Notes: generated from the sequence alone by a model not told the origin. Positions 33,106 to 41,834 are shown, counted from the stretch's first letter. The stretch: 64,000 bases of DNA from Streptomyces sp. SID12488 (GCF_010548275.1 NZ_JAAGLT010000034.1:1-64000); one strand, 5' to 3'. A program made the numbers and translations.

Positions 33106-34280
33106 GAACCGGATCCTACGTCCGCCGGGGCTGACGCTGTGCCCTGCGGCACCCTCGCCACCAGGCGGAAGCCGTGTTTCGTACGGGACGTCTCCAGGGA
33201 GCCGCCCGCCTTCTCCAGGCGTTCCGCGAGGCCGGTGAGACCGTTGCCCGGGGTACCGGCCGAGCCGTCGCCCGAGCCGTCGTCCTCGACCGAGAGTTCC
33301 AGGACCGGGCCGCCCAGGGTCTGGCGGCTCAGCACCTCCACCGTGCAGCGCCGGGCCCCGCTGTGCCGTACGACGTTCGTCACCGCCTCGCGCAGCGCCC
33401 AGGCGAGGGCGGACTCCGCCTCCTCGTCGGCGTCGGCCGGGACCGGGTCAAGGTCCGGGGGCAGGGCGGCCGTGATGCCCGCCGCCGTCAACGCGACCTG
33501 CGCGCCCGCCAGTTCACCGGCGAGCCGGGGGCGCCGGTAGCCGCTCACCGCCTCGCGTACGTCCACCAGGGCCTGGCGGCTCACCTGCTCGATGTCCGCC
33601 ACCTGCTGGGCAGCCTTCTCGGGGTGGTCGGGAAGCATCCGGCCGGCCAGCTCGCTCTTCAGGGTGATCAGGGAGAGGGAGTGGCCCAGCAGGTCGTGCA
33701 GGTCCCTCGCCAGCCGCAGACGTTCCTCGTTCGCCGCCAGTTGGGCGACCGTGGCCCGGGCCTCGCGCAACTCGATGGTCGTGCGCACGAGTTGTCGTAC
33801 GCCCGCCATGGCCGCGCCGCCGAGCAGGGCCGGGACGAGGAGCGAGGCCAGGTAGGAGTGGCCGCCGGGGAGGGTCAGCGCGACGGCCGTCATCAGGGCC
33901 GACGTGGCGGCGATCGCCCAGCGGGACATGCGCAGCGGCAGGGCGGCGCCGGACGAGGTGGAGACGTACACGAACAGGACGAGCCACTCGCGGCCCAGGC
34001 TGAGAGCCAGGAGGGTCGCCTGGGCGGCGAGGAGCGCCAGGGAGGCCACCACCAGCCGGGTGGTCTCGCCGCGGCCCGTACGGAAGACCAGGGCCGCGTA
34101 CCAGGCGACGAAGACCGCAAGGCCCAGCCAGCCGAGGACCCGTACGCCCGTGCTGTGGCCGCCGTGGAGGAGGTCGCTGACGGGGGCGCCCAGGTAGACC
34201 AGCCAGACGCCGATCCACAGGGACTTCATGACCCGCCGTTTGGGGGTCGTCGGGCGCTGCCCGATGCCGACGCTGCTCAC
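33102..34280 (-). CDS. Sensor histidine kinase (HisKA_3 type)
   Basis: A 392-aa kinase with about five to six N-terminal membrane helices and no sizeable extracellular sensor domain, so it probably senses a membrane signal or its partner transporter. The phospho-acceptor His is in LARDLHDLLGHSLSLITLKS. The N box is ALREAVTNVVRHS, and the G boxes are VEDDGSGDG and GNGLTGLAERL. GTG 34280 overlaps the permease stop (GTGA). Confidence 0.92.
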   Translation of the reverse strand: MSSVGIGQRPTTPKRRVMKSLWIGVWLVYLGAPVSDLLHGGHSTGVRVLGWLGLAVFVAWYAALVFRTGRGETTRLVVASLALLAAQATLLALSLGREWLVLFVYVSTSSGAALPLRMSRWAIAATSALMTAVALTLPGGHSYLASLLVPALLGGAAMAGVRQLVRTTIELREARATVAQLAANEERLRLARDLHDLLGHSLSLITLKSELAGRMLPDHPEKAAQQVADIEQVSRQALVDVREAVSGYRRPRLAGELAGAQVALTAAGITAALPPDLDPVPADADEEAESALAWALREAVTNVVRHSGARRCTVEVLSRQTLGGPVLELSVEDDGSGDGSAGTPGNGLTGLAERLEKAGGSLETSRTKHGFRLVARVPQGTASAPADVGSGS

Positions 34281-35017
34281 GCCTTCAGCGTGTCCTTCCG
34301 GTACAGCCAGGCCGCGCCGCCCGCGAAGAGCACGAACGAGACGGCCAGGATCGCCACGTCCTTCGCCTGCGGGGCGTCGCCGAGCTCGATGGACCGCCCC
34401 AGGGCAGCGTACGCGTGCGTGGGCAGCCACTTCGCGATGTCCTGGAGCCAGTCGGGGAAGGTCGTCGTCGGCATCCACAGACCGCCGAGCATGGACAGGC
34501 CGAAGTACACGATCATCGTGATCGGGCGGACCGCGTCCCCGCTCGCCAGATAGCCGATGGCGACACCCAGGGCCGCGAAGACCAGGCTGCCCACCCAGAT
34601 CGCGCCGGTGAGCGCCAGCCACTTCCAGGCGTCCAGGCGTACGTCCTTCACCGCCGCCGCGACGACGAAGACGATCACGATCGACGGGAGGCTGATCACG
34701 GCCGCGCTCGCGGTCTTCGCCAGCACATAGCCCCGGCCCGGCAGCGGGGTCAGCCGCAACTGCCGTACCCAGCCGCTCTCGCGCTCCTTGGCGATGCGCT
34801 CGCTGTTGCCCATCAGGACGGCGGTGAGGGCGCCGAAGGAGGCCATGGAGACCATGAAGAAGGTCGGGAGGCTGAGATCGGATCCCGGCACCTTCGTGGT
34901 GCTGTCGGCGCTGCCCGCGATCAGCAGGAACAGCGCGGAGGGGTAGATCACCGAGAAGAACAGGAACTTGCGGTTGCGCAGGGCCCGGGTGATCTCGAGC
35001 CGGATGAGGTCGTTCAT
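34277..35017 (-). CDS. ABC-2 type transporter permease
   Basis: A 246-aa permease with six membrane helices. The N-terminus MNDLIRLEITRALRNRKFLFF is typical of ABC-2 export permeases, followed by a helix pair with a large charged loop containing SERIAKERESGWVRQLRLTPL. It overlaps the ATPase gene by 4 nt. The pair would export a drug or lipid-like compound, or act as sensor for the kinase encoded just downstream. Confidence 0.9.
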   Translation of the reverse strand: MNDLIRLEITRALRNRKFLFFSVIYPSALFLLIAGSADSTTKVPGSDLSLPTFFMVSMASFGALTAVLMGNSERIAKERESGWVRQLRLTPLPGRGYVLAKTASAAVISLPSIVIVFVVAAAVKDVRLDAWKWLALTGAIWVGSLVFAALGVAIGYLASGDAVRPITMIVYFGLSMLGGLWMPTTTFPDWLQDIAKWLPTHAYAALGRSIELGDAPQAKDVAILAVSFVLFAGGAAWLYRKDTLKA

Positions 35018-35952
35018 GAGGTGCGTGCCTCCTCGGCTGCGGCGGTGAGCGTGACGAACGCCTGTTCAAGGCCCAGTCCGGCCACTTCGAGGTTGCGCGG
35101 GTAGAGGCCGAGCCCGTACAGGGCGTGGACGGTCGCGTCGGCGTCGGAGGACTGGATACGGACCGTATGACCGGATATGTCGAGGGAGGTGAGGAAGGGA
35201 AGGGTCCGCAGGACCGCCTCCCCCGCCGGGGCCTCCCCGTTCTCCCCGGTCTCCAGGTCGAAGGAGATGCGGCGCGCGCCCGCCTTCGCCTTGATCTCGG
35301 CGGCCGTGCCGTCGGCCAGCAGGCGGCCCCGGTGCAGGACGAGGACGCGGTCAGCTATCGCGTCCGCCTCCTCCAGGTAGTGGGTGGCGAACAGGACCGT
35401 CCGGCCCTGGTCCGCCTGCTCGCGCATGGTCGCCCAGAAGGCCTGGCGGGCGGTGACGTCCATGCCGGTCGTGGGTTCGTCCAGGACGATCAGGGCGCTG
35501 TCCCCGGCCGTGGCGAGCGCGAACCGGACGCGCTGCTCCTGGCCGCCGGACAGCTTGTTGACCTTGCGGTCGGCGAGCTGGGTGATCCCGGCCCGGGAGA
35601 GGACCTCGCCGACCGGGAAGGGGCGCGGGTGCAGGGCGCAGACCAGCGACACGAGCTCGCGGACGGTGACCTCGTCCATCAGGCCGCCGCTCTGGAGCAT
35701 GGCGCCGACGTGCCCGCCGACGATGGCGTCCCGGGGACTGCGGCCGAGGACGCGGACCGTGCCGCTGTCGGGCTGCTTCAGACCGAGGAGCAGGTCCAGG
35801 GCGGTCGACTTGCCGGCGCCGTTGGGGCCCAGCAGGGCCACGGTCTCGCCGGGCCGGAGGGTGAGCGAGAGCCCGTCGACGGCCCGGACCTCGCCGTAGC
35901 TCTTCGTGACCTGGTCGAACTCGACCACGGAGGTGGTTTCCATGGGGTCCAT
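35014..35952 (-). CDS. ABC transporter ATP-binding protein (DrrA-like)
   Basis: A 312-aa ATPase. Walker A LLGPNGAGKSTALDLL, signature LSGGQEQRVRFALA and Walker B LIVLDEPTTGMD are intact. A C-terminal extension of about 90 residues follows the NBD, as in DrrA-type exporters. ATG 35952 or the in-frame ATG 9 nt later are both possible starts. It is first gene of a four-gene operon (ATPase, permease, kinase, regulator) joined by 4-nt overlaps. Confidence 0.92.
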   Translation of the reverse strand: MDPMETTSVVEFDQVTKSYGEVRAVDGLSLTLRPGETVALLGPNGAGKSTALDLLLGLKQPDSGTVRVLGRSPRDAIVGGHVGAMLQSGGLMDEVTVRELVSLVCALHPRPFPVGEVLSRAGITQLADRKVNKLSGGQEQRVRFALATAGDSALIVLDEPTTGMDVTARQAFWATMREQADQGRTVLFATHYLEEADAIADRVLVLHRGRLLADGTAAEIKAKAGARRISFDLETGENGEAPAGEAVLRTLPFLTSLDISGHTVRIQSSDADATVHALYGLGLYPRNLEVAGLGLEQAFVTLTAAAEEARTS

Positions 35953-36003
35953 CGTGGCCGCGGGCCCGGCCCGCCCGGCAGTGCCGGTGATCCTGACTCG
36001 CGG

Positions 36004-36017
36004 ATGACAGATGTCAT
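36004..36017. promoter_or_regulatory. ATGACA-GA-TGTCAT palindrome, candidate response-regulator site
   Basis: A perfect 6-2-6 inverted repeat lies 51 bp upstream of the ATPase start. It is the only strong symmetric site in the gap and is placed to control the operon that encodes the NarL-type regulator. Confidence 0.5.
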
Positions 36018-36084
36018 GGACGGCATCGAGCGGGACGGGCGAGATCGGGCGGGAGCAGCGTACGAGGGTGACCTGCCCATACGT

Positions 36085-36121
36085 CAGGAGGGGCGCCCGG
36101 TGTTCCCGGGCGCCCCTCCTG
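36085..36121 (-). terminator. Hairpin terminator of the VanW-like gene
   Basis: CAGGAGGGGCGCCCGG and its exact complement form a 16-bp stem with a 5-nt loop, 26 bp beyond the stop of the minus-strand gene. Confidence 0.85.
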
Positions 36122-36147
36122 ACCTGCGTTGCCGTGCTGCCGAGCGC

Positions 36148-38688
36148 TTACGACGGGTTGGTGTCGATGACGCCGACCCGGTCGGTCGTGCTGATCAGGG
36201 CCGGGCGCAGGGCGCCGATGACGTCCTCGACGGTGACGGGAGTCTTGTTGCCGTTACCGCGCGGGATCAGGACCTGGCTGAAGAGGCCGCCGTACAGCTC
36301 CTTGAGCGCTTCCTTGTCGTACGCCTCGACGAGGGTGCCGTTGACCGGCTTCACCTGGAGGAACTTCCACAGGGAGTTCTTCGGGCTGAGTTCCAGCGTC
36401 GGCGCACCGGTGTCCACTCGGACGGTGACGTTGGCGGACATCGCCGGGGTGGCGAACTTCTTCATCATCCGGTCGACCTCGGCGTTGGTGATCGTCGGCT
36501 CCTGCGCCTTGGTGGGCACCTGGACCGGCGTACTCGTGCCGCTCTCCACCTGGCTGCGGTAGGCGTTCTCGACGGACTCGGCCGCCGCGGCGGCGTTGAT
36601 GCCCTTGCCCGCCTTGCCGTAGACGGCGACCGCCTTGCCGGACACGAACTTGATCGTGCCGTCGCTCGCCGAACTGGCCCCGCCTGCCACCCGCTGGAGT
36701 GCGGCGGCGAGCTTCTCCTCGTCGACCGGCATGTCGGGTTCGACGACCCGCTGCTGTCCGAAGAGCGAGCCGATCACCGACACCGGGTTGTAGTCGCTGC
36801 CGGCCGCCGCCCGGACCGTGGCCTGGGTGTCGAACTGGAGCCCCGCCTGGTCCGGCTTGAGCTCGACCGTCTTTCCGTCGACCGACAGCTTCAGCGACTG
36901 CGTCATCCGGTCGTCGAAGGCCTCGTCGAGCTTCTTGACCGCGTCGTCCCGGGTACCGCCGCCGATGTCGACACCGAACACGGTGGTGCCCTTGGGCACG
37001 TCGGAGTGGTTCATCAGCAGCCCGGCGCCGTACGCGCCACCGCCGATGAGGAAGACGGCCACGACCAGCAACGTCAGCTTGCTGCGGCCCTTCTTCTTCG
37101 CCTTCTTGCCCTTGGGCGCGGCAGCGGCGGCGGGCGTGCTCGGCGACACCGGCTCGGGCAGCTTGGGCGGGGTGTGCGGAAGCGGTCCGTCGGAGTGCGT
37201 GCCCGGCGCGAACGGGGAGTTCCGGTCGGTCGGGACGACGGGCATGCCGCTGGTGAGGGTGGAGCTGGAGACGTTGTCCACGGAGCCGCCGTAGCCGCCG
37301 TAGCCGTCGGCGCCCGGGGCGGGGACGTGGACCTGCGGGGTCAGGATCGCGGTGTCGTCGCTGAGCCCGGCGGCGAACCCGCCCGTGCCGGAGCCACCGG
37401 GGGCCATGGTGCCGTCACCGACGAAGGGCGGGACGACCGGGCCGTCTCCGGTGACGGGACCGCCGGTCGGGCCTGCGGGGCCGCGTCCGCCCGGGCCGCC
37501 GGGCCCACCGAAGCCGTTCTGGCCGTTCGGACCGCCGCCGAAGTCACCGAAGTCGTTGGGCGCCGTGAAGTCGTTGGGCGCCGTGAAGTCGTTCTGCGGG
37601 CCGAACCCGTTGTTCTGGCCGCCGAAGCCGTTCGGGCCGCCTTGGCTGCCATGGCTGCCTTGGCCGTTCGGACCACCCTGGCCGATTTGACCATTCTGGC
37701 CGTTCTGGCCGGACTGCCCGTTGTCCGAGAAGTACGGCAGGTCGTCGCGGCGCGGCTCGCCACGGCCGTCGGGGGCTCCGGCCGCAGCGCCAGGACCACC
37801 CTGGTTACGGGAGTTGCCGCCTGGCGGGTAGGCAGTTGCGCCCGGCGACGACGGGGCCGCCCCGGCCGCCAGCGCGGACACGTCGAAGGAACCGGTGCCG
37901 CCGCCGTGCCCCGGCGCCACGGGACCGGCGCCTGTGGCACCGCCGAGCCCGGCACCCTTCGTACCGCCGCCGCTGCCGCCACCGGCGGCGCGTGGGCCGC
38001 CCGCGTTGCCCGCGGCGCCCATGACGCCCAGACCGGGGCGCGAGCCCGAGGAACCCACACCGTTGGGAAGACCGGGGCGCGAGCCCGAGGAACCCACACC
38101 GTTGGGAACGCGGGGGGATGAAGCACCCGCCGGTCCGGTGCCGTTGGGAACGCCGGGGCGTGAACCGCCCGCAGGTCCCGTGCCGTTGGAGCCGCCCGGA
38201 GGGGCGCCCGTGGGCGCGGAGCCCGAAACACCGGGCAGACCCGCACCGTTGCTCGCGCCGCCGCCCGGACCGCCATTGGGCGCACCGGACTTGCGCGGCG
38301 CGAACCAGTCGCTGGTCTTCTCCCCGGGCTGGCCCGGGGATTCGGCGGACGGCTCGGCAGCGCCGTTGGACATGGGCGCGCCCGGCGTTCTGCCGTCGCC
38401 TCCCGTCCCGGGCCGCGCATGCGTCCCGGTGGTCTCGGCGGACTCGGTGTCCGCGACGGGCGTCCGGAGGACGACCGGCGGAATCGGCCGGGATCCGGGG
38501 ATGTTGATCCGGATCCGGGTCGTCAGCGTGGTCTCGGTCTTGGGCCCGTCCGGCTCCGCGGCCGAACGGCCCGCGTCCGGACCGCCGTCGGACGCCATGG
38601 GCGTGCCGTACGGCGGTGTCCCCGAGGGGTAGGCGGCACCTCCGCGCCCGTTGGGCCCGGAGGACGGACTGTCAGTTTCACGACTCAA
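36148..38688 (-). CDS. Large membrane-anchored VanW-like/peptidoglycan-binding-4 protein
   Basis: An 846-aa protein. Residues 1 to about 530 are disordered, rich in Gly, Pro, Asn and Ser, with collagen-like G-x-x runs (GQSGQNGQNGQIGQGGPNGQ). A basic stretch KGKKAKKKGRSK precedes one membrane helix (LTLLVVAVFLIGGGAYGAGL, about 535-558). The C-terminal 280 residues outside the cell carry two copies of the YoaR/PG_binding_4 type (FGVDIGGGTRDDAVKKLDEA is the start of the first). It may bind cell wall. ATG 38688 begins MSRETDSPSS. The long N-terminus would be cytoplasmic, which is unusual. Confidence 0.8.
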   Translation of the reverse strand: MSRETDSPSSGPNGRGGAAYPSGTPPYGTPMASDGGPDAGRSAAEPDGPKTETTLTTRIRINIPGSRPIPPVVLRTPVADTESAETTGTHARPGTGGDGRTPGAPMSNGAAEPSAESPGQPGEKTSDWFAPRKSGAPNGGPGGGASNGAGLPGVSGSAPTGAPPGGSNGTGPAGGSRPGVPNGTGPAGASSPRVPNGVGSSGSRPGLPNGVGSSGSRPGLGVMGAAGNAGGPRAAGGGSGGGTKGAGLGGATGAGPVAPGHGGGTGSFDVSALAAGAAPSSPGATAYPPGGNSRNQGGPGAAAGAPDGRGEPRRDDLPYFSDNGQSGQNGQNGQIGQGGPNGQGSHGSQGGPNGFGGQNNGFGPQNDFTAPNDFTAPNDFGDFGGGPNGQNGFGGPGGPGGRGPAGPTGGPVTGDGPVVPPFVGDGTMAPGGSGTGGFAAGLSDDTAILTPQVHVPAPGADGYGGYGGSVDNVSSSTLTSGMPVVPTDRNSPFAPGTHSDGPLPHTPPKLPEPVSPSTPAAAAAPKGKKAKKKGRSKLTLLVVAVFLIGGGAYGAGLLMNHSDVPKGTTVFGVDIGGGTRDDAVKKLDEAFDDRMTQSLKLSVDGKTVELKPDQAGLQFDTQATVRAAAGSDYNPVSVIGSLFGQQRVVEPDMPVDEEKLAAALQRVAGGASSASDGTIKFVSGKAVAVYGKAGKGINAAAAAESVENAYRSQVESGTSTPVQVPTKAQEPTITNAEVDRMMKKFATPAMSANVTVRVDTGAPTLELSPKNSLWKFLQVKPVNGTLVEAYDKEALKELYGGLFSQVLIPRGNGNKTPVTVEDVIGALRPALISTTDRVGVIDTNPS
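37552..37587 (-). repeat. Two tandem 18-bp repeats in the VanW-like gene
   Basis: GTCGTTGGGCGCCGTGAA occurs twice in succession, giving TAPNDF-TAPNDF in the disordered region. Confidence 0.85.
38032..38108 (-). repeat. Tandem 39-bp duplication in the VanW-like gene
   Basis: Two copies of a 39-bp unit (38032-38070 and 38071-38108, the last base of the second copy lost) encode a 13-residue block with NGVGSSGSRPGL. The copies are identical, so the expansion is recent. Confidence 0.85.
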
Positions 38689-38844
38689 GGCAGGTTCTCC
38701 CGGTTGGCTCCGCCGCCCGACGCGACCTCACGCGGGCAGCTCGGCGGCGCGCACCACCATACTGGCCACGTCTGGCGCGTATCCCACGACCGCCGGAGAA
38801 ACCGTCACCGGACCCCCACGCGGTTGCGGCGGCGAAGTAGTACG

Positions 38845-39300
38845 TCACTTGCCAAGTCGGACAGCGGGGCTGTCCGGTTGCCGCGTCAGGGCGAGCGTGG
38901 CGGACATCACAGCGACCGCCATCCCACCGAGGAGGAAGAGGTACGAGCCGACTCCTGCGGCGAACAGGAAGTCCCCCTCCGGGCGGCTTGCGGTGAGCAG
39001 GATGACGGCGACCATCCAGCCGGCCGCGGGCGCGACCGCCCCGGCGCGCGTGCCGACAACACGCGCCCCGCCGAGGAACAACCCGGCAGCCCCGCCCAGC
39101 GCGAGCAGCAGCCCGCCCGGGAACCACGCACCCTGGAGGAGCGCACCCGCGGCCCCCACGACGGCCCCGAGGACGAAGAGCCCCAAGTAGCCCGCCGCCC
39201 GCCCCGGAGAGGGCCCGACGAGCGGCTGCGCCAGCAGACCGCCCCCGGCCACGGCCTTCCCACGGGCTTCGCCCGCAGGGGCCTTCCCGTTCGCACTCAT
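38845..39300 (-). CDS. DUF6113 family membrane protein
   Basis: A 151-aa protein with four membrane helices (AAGYLGLFVLGAVVGAAGALL, WFPGGLLLALGGAAGLFLGG, PAAGWMVAVILLTA and the GVGSYLFLLGGMAVAV stretch). Its start ATG overlaps the mshB stop, so the two are coupled. A homolog follows mshB in M. tuberculosis (Rv1171). The function is unknown. Confidence 0.82.
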   Translation of the reverse strand: MSANGKAPAGEARGKAVAGGGLLAQPLVGPSPGRAAGYLGLFVLGAVVGAAGALLQGAWFPGGLLLALGGAAGLFLGGARVVGTRAGAVAPAAGWMVAVILLTASRPEGDFLFAAGVGSYLFLLGGMAVAVMSATLALTRQPDSPAVRLGK

Positions 39301-40214
39301 CCCGCACCACCCTCCGCAGTGACTGCAGTGACTGCAGTCACTGCGATCCCGTCGAACAGATCGGTCTCACGCACAGAAATACGCTCAACACCCTCGCCAC
39401 GCTCAATACGCTCACCACGCACCAACTCGTAGTACTCGTCGGTGAAGAGCGGCTGGGCCTGCTGGTTGGAGAGGGCGAACCAGGGCTCGGCCACCTCGAC
39501 CTGCGTGGCGTGGGCGCGCATCGCGGCGGCCTTGGCGGCGGCGTACGCGGTCCCGTCGACGACCGTGGTGATGCGCTCCTCGTCCACGACACCCGGTACG
39601 TCGTCGATGACACCGGCCTTGGCGAAGGGCAGCCCGGGCAGCGCCTCCCGCAGACGCGCGAAGCCCTCCTCGGCGACAGGACGCGGCACCCGGTTCCAGT
39701 ACACCTTGGGGACGCTCCAACCGGCATCGGCGGCCAGCTCGACGGCGCGCATGGCGACACGGTGGGCCTGGATGTGGTCGGGGTGGCCGTAGCCGCCGTC
39801 CGGGTCGTAGGTCACCACGACCTGCGGGCGGACCTCGAGAATCACCTCGACGAGGTACCCGGCCGCCTCGTCGACGTCCGCCTGCCAGAAGCAGCCGGGG
39901 TCGTCGTTGTCGGCGAGCCCCATCATCCCGGAGTCCCCGTACCTGCCGGCTCCGCCGAGCAGCCGGTGGTCGGCGACGCCGAGGGCACGCATGGCCGCGT
40001 CCAGCTCACCCTGCCGGTACGCGCCGAGGGCGGCCCCGCCGAGATGCGCGAGCTCGGGCGGAATGACCTCACCGCGCTCACCGAGGGTGCAGGTGACAAG
40101 AGTCACCCGGGCCCCCTCGGCCGCGTACCTGGCCATGGTCGCGCCGTTGTTGATCGACTCGTCGTCCGGGTGCGCGTGCACCAGAAGAAGACGCCGGGCG
40201 GGTGGTTCCGTCAT
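39297..40214 (-). CDS. mshB: Mycothiol deacetylase MshB (GlcNAc-Ins deacetylase)
   Basis: A 305-aa LmbE/PIG-L fold zinc deacetylase of mycothiol synthesis. LLLVHAHPDDESINNGATMA holds the zinc motif HPDD, and DPDGGYGHPDHIQAHR the third His region. It removes the acetyl group from GlcNAc-inositol to give GlcN-Ins for MshC. ATG 40214 starts MTEPPARRL. The C-terminal VTAVTAVTA repeat is encoded by 9-bp direct repeats that also form a 20-bp palindrome. The presence of mycothiol biosynthesis confirms an actinobacterial host. Confidence 0.95.
   Translation of the reverse strand: MTEPPARRLLLVHAHPDDESINNGATMARYAAEGARVTLVTCTLGERGEVIPPELAHLGGAALGAYRQGELDAAMRALGVADHRLLGGAGRYGDSGMMGLADNDDPGCFWQADVDEAAGYLVEVILEVRPQVVVTYDPDGGYGHPDHIQAHRVAMRAVELAADAGWSVPKVYWNRVPRPVAEEGFARLREALPGLPFAKAGVIDDVPGVVDEERITTVVDGTAYAAAKAAAMRAHATQVEVAEPWFALSNQQAQPLFTDEYYELVRGERIERGEGVERISVRETDLFDGIAVTAVTAVTAEGGAG
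39325..39344. repeat. 20-bp palindrome inside the 3' end of mshB
   Basis: GCAGTGACTGCAGTCACTGC is a perfect palindrome formed by 9-bp direct repeats and their inversion near the mshB stop codon. Confidence 0.8.
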
Positions 40215-40251
40215 GGGGTCAGCCTACGAGGCGGCGGTGGTCGGGCCACTC

Positions 40252-40854
40252 TCAGGAGGCATCGTCCCGGTAACGCGGCAGGTCAGTTGTCGCGATCGTC
40301 CACTCGGCGATGGTGACGTCCTCGCCGTAGACGAAGTCCTTGCGGGTGGCGTATCGGGGGCCGCCGGGGGTGGGGTGGATGTCGGTGAGGACGGCGCCGG
40401 TTCCGGTACGGGGGTCGAAGATCGCGTAGACCGGGATGCCGATCAGGGGGTAGTCGCGCATCTTGGTGACCCAGTCGTTCTCGGGGTTGGACTTGGAGAC
40501 CACTTCGATGGCGGCGATGACCGTACGGGGATCAATGGAGCCCTCAACGTTCAGATCGGTCCACGCGATCACCATGACGTCGGGGTGGCGCATGATGCCC
40601 TCAGGCTCGTCCTCCACATCGGGCGTGCCGTTGTGGGCCAGCAACTCGTCCGGCATGGACTTCTCCAGGCGGCGACTGACGTGCGCTGCCGTCACCTCGT
40701 GAGGCCCTCCCGGCGACATCATGTCGTGAACGATCCCTTCCTTGGTGATCTCGAATTTCCCGGGGAGGGTGTCGTCCGTCGACTGAACGAAGTCCCGCAT
40801 GGTCCGGTACAGGCGGGAGGCGGCCTGTCGCGCGTCGTCCGGGGCGATGGTCAT
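40252..40854 (-). CDS. Uma2 family (DUF820) putative nuclease
   Basis: A 200-aa PD-(D/E)XK-like protein. HPDVMVIAW holds the Asp, and IAAIEVVSKSNPEND the E-x-K-type strand and Ser-rich turn, followed by IGIPVYAIFDPRTGTG. Uma2 proteins are abundant in Streptomyces and cyanobacteria; nuclease activity is predicted only. GAGGAG precedes ATG 40854. A second family member lies at 62101. It begins the accessory region next to mshB. Confidence 0.85.
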   Translation of the reverse strand: MTIAPDDARQAASRLYRTMRDFVQSTDDTLPGKFEITKEGIVHDMMSPGGPHEVTAAHVSRRLEKSMPDELLAHNGTPDVEDEPEGIMRHPDVMVIAWTDLNVEGSIDPRTVIAAIEVVSKSNPENDWVTKMRDYPLIGIPVYAIFDPRTGTGAVLTDIHPTPGGPRYATRKDFVYGEDVTIAEWTIATTDLPRYRDDAS

Positions 40855-40906
40855 GGCGCTCGCTCCTCGTCGTCTGTGCCCGGGGGCAAGGATCGTCGCT
40901 TTCATG

Positions 40907-41563
40907 CTAGGCGGCCTCCAGGAGATCGGATCGGCAGTCGCGACAGCGACCGGGCTCGGGGGAACGGAAGGCCCGGTCGCAGCCGCTGTAGGCGGGCTGC
41001 GGTACGGCGGGGAGGGGCTTGCGTGGGGTGCGCTTCTTGGGCGGTGCAGGGGCGGCGGGGTGTGCGGGACGAGTGAGCTCGGAGGCCCTCTGTTCAGGGG
41101 CTGGTGCGTGGTGAGTGGGGCGCCCCGGGTTGGGCTCGGGCTCGACAAGGCGCTCAGCGTGCCCCTCGCTGCGGCGTCCGGGCTGGTTGCAGGAGACCGT
41201 GCGGGTGACGATGTTGCCGCCGGGGGTGCGTTCGCGCGTTCGGCGGAGGTAGCCGTGGGTTTCCAGTTCGCGCAGGGCGGCGGCGATACGGGCCGGGCTC
41301 TCCGGGAACTTCCTGGCGAGGGTCTTGATGTCGACGAGGGCCCCTGCGGGCAGTGACTGGATGTGGGTGCCCAGGCCGATCGCGAGCAGGGACAGCTCGG
41401 GGTGCTGGGCGAGGTGGTTGCCGATCACCGTGAAGCGGGTGGTGTGGCGGGCGTTGTCGTGGACGACGCCGGAGACACCGGAACTCGGCCGCCCGTGGGG
41501 ATGGTTCTTGCCCGGGGTACGGGACTGGGCGTGCGAGGGCACGCTAAGGTTTTTCGTGTCCAT
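40907..41563 (-). CDS. Winged-helix DNA-binding protein
   Basis: A 218-aa regulator. Residues about 45-120 form a winged helix: LSLLAIGLGTHIQSLPAGAL, the recognition segment DIKTLARKFPESPARIAAAL, and wing GYLRRTRERTPGG. The C-terminus is Pro/Arg-rich with a small Cys motif CDRAFRSPEPGRCRDC that may bind zinc. AGAGG lies about 7 nt before ATG 41563. The palindrome at 41723 lies upstream and may be its own operator. Such proteins are common in Streptomyces accessory DNA; the target is unknown. Confidence 0.78.
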   Translation of the reverse strand: MDTKNLSVPSHAQSRTPGKNHPHGRPSSGVSGVVHDNARHTTRFTVIGNHLAQHPELSLLAIGLGTHIQSLPAGALVDIKTLARKFPESPARIAAALRELETHGYLRRTRERTPGGNIVTRTVSCNQPGRRSEGHAERLVEPEPNPGRPTHHAPAPEQRASELTRPAHPAAPAPPKKRTPRKPLPAVPQPAYSGCDRAFRSPEPGRCRDCRSDLLEAA

Positions 41564-41592
41564 CGGGAAGCCTCTATCTTCCTCGGTGGTCA

Positions 41593-41628
41593 GGCCCTCG
41601 CATTGGGACTGCAATCCCGGCGAGGGCC
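41593..41628 (-). promoter_or_regulatory. Hairpin in the leader of the winged-helix gene
   Basis: GGCCCTCGC and GCGAGGGCC form a 9-bp stem 30 nt upstream of the start codon, with a smaller GGGA/TCCC pairing inside. Confidence 0.4.
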
Positions 41629-41722
41629 GTCTCATCTCTGCGGTTCTCTGCGAAGTTGCTGGTGGTGCTGCGCTGAGCGTAGGGCAGGCAACCGGGCACA
41701 AATCCAGCCGAGTTGGTGATAT

Positions 41723-41738
41723 TCACTCGCGCGAGTGA
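41723..41738. promoter_or_regulatory. 16-nt palindrome TCACTCGCGCGAGTGA
   Basis: A perfect palindrome 160 bp upstream of the winged-helix gene and 97 bp after the stop of the ATPase-like gene, both on the minus strand. It looks like a dimeric regulator site. Confidence 0.5.
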
Positions 41739-41834
41739 GTTTGCGCGGCGGCGGCAGTACGGGCCGTGGGTGGCCGTCCCGGCGGGCGGGAGGGGTGGGG
41801 TTTGGTTGGGGTTCTTTCTCTCTGGTTGTTTCTT

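Noticed and set aside
35125..38121. A 998-codon open frame on the plus strand
   Set aside because: It lies antisense to the ABC ATPase and VanW-like genes; its His/Arg/Gly-rich translation has no domain and it arises from high GC at third positions.
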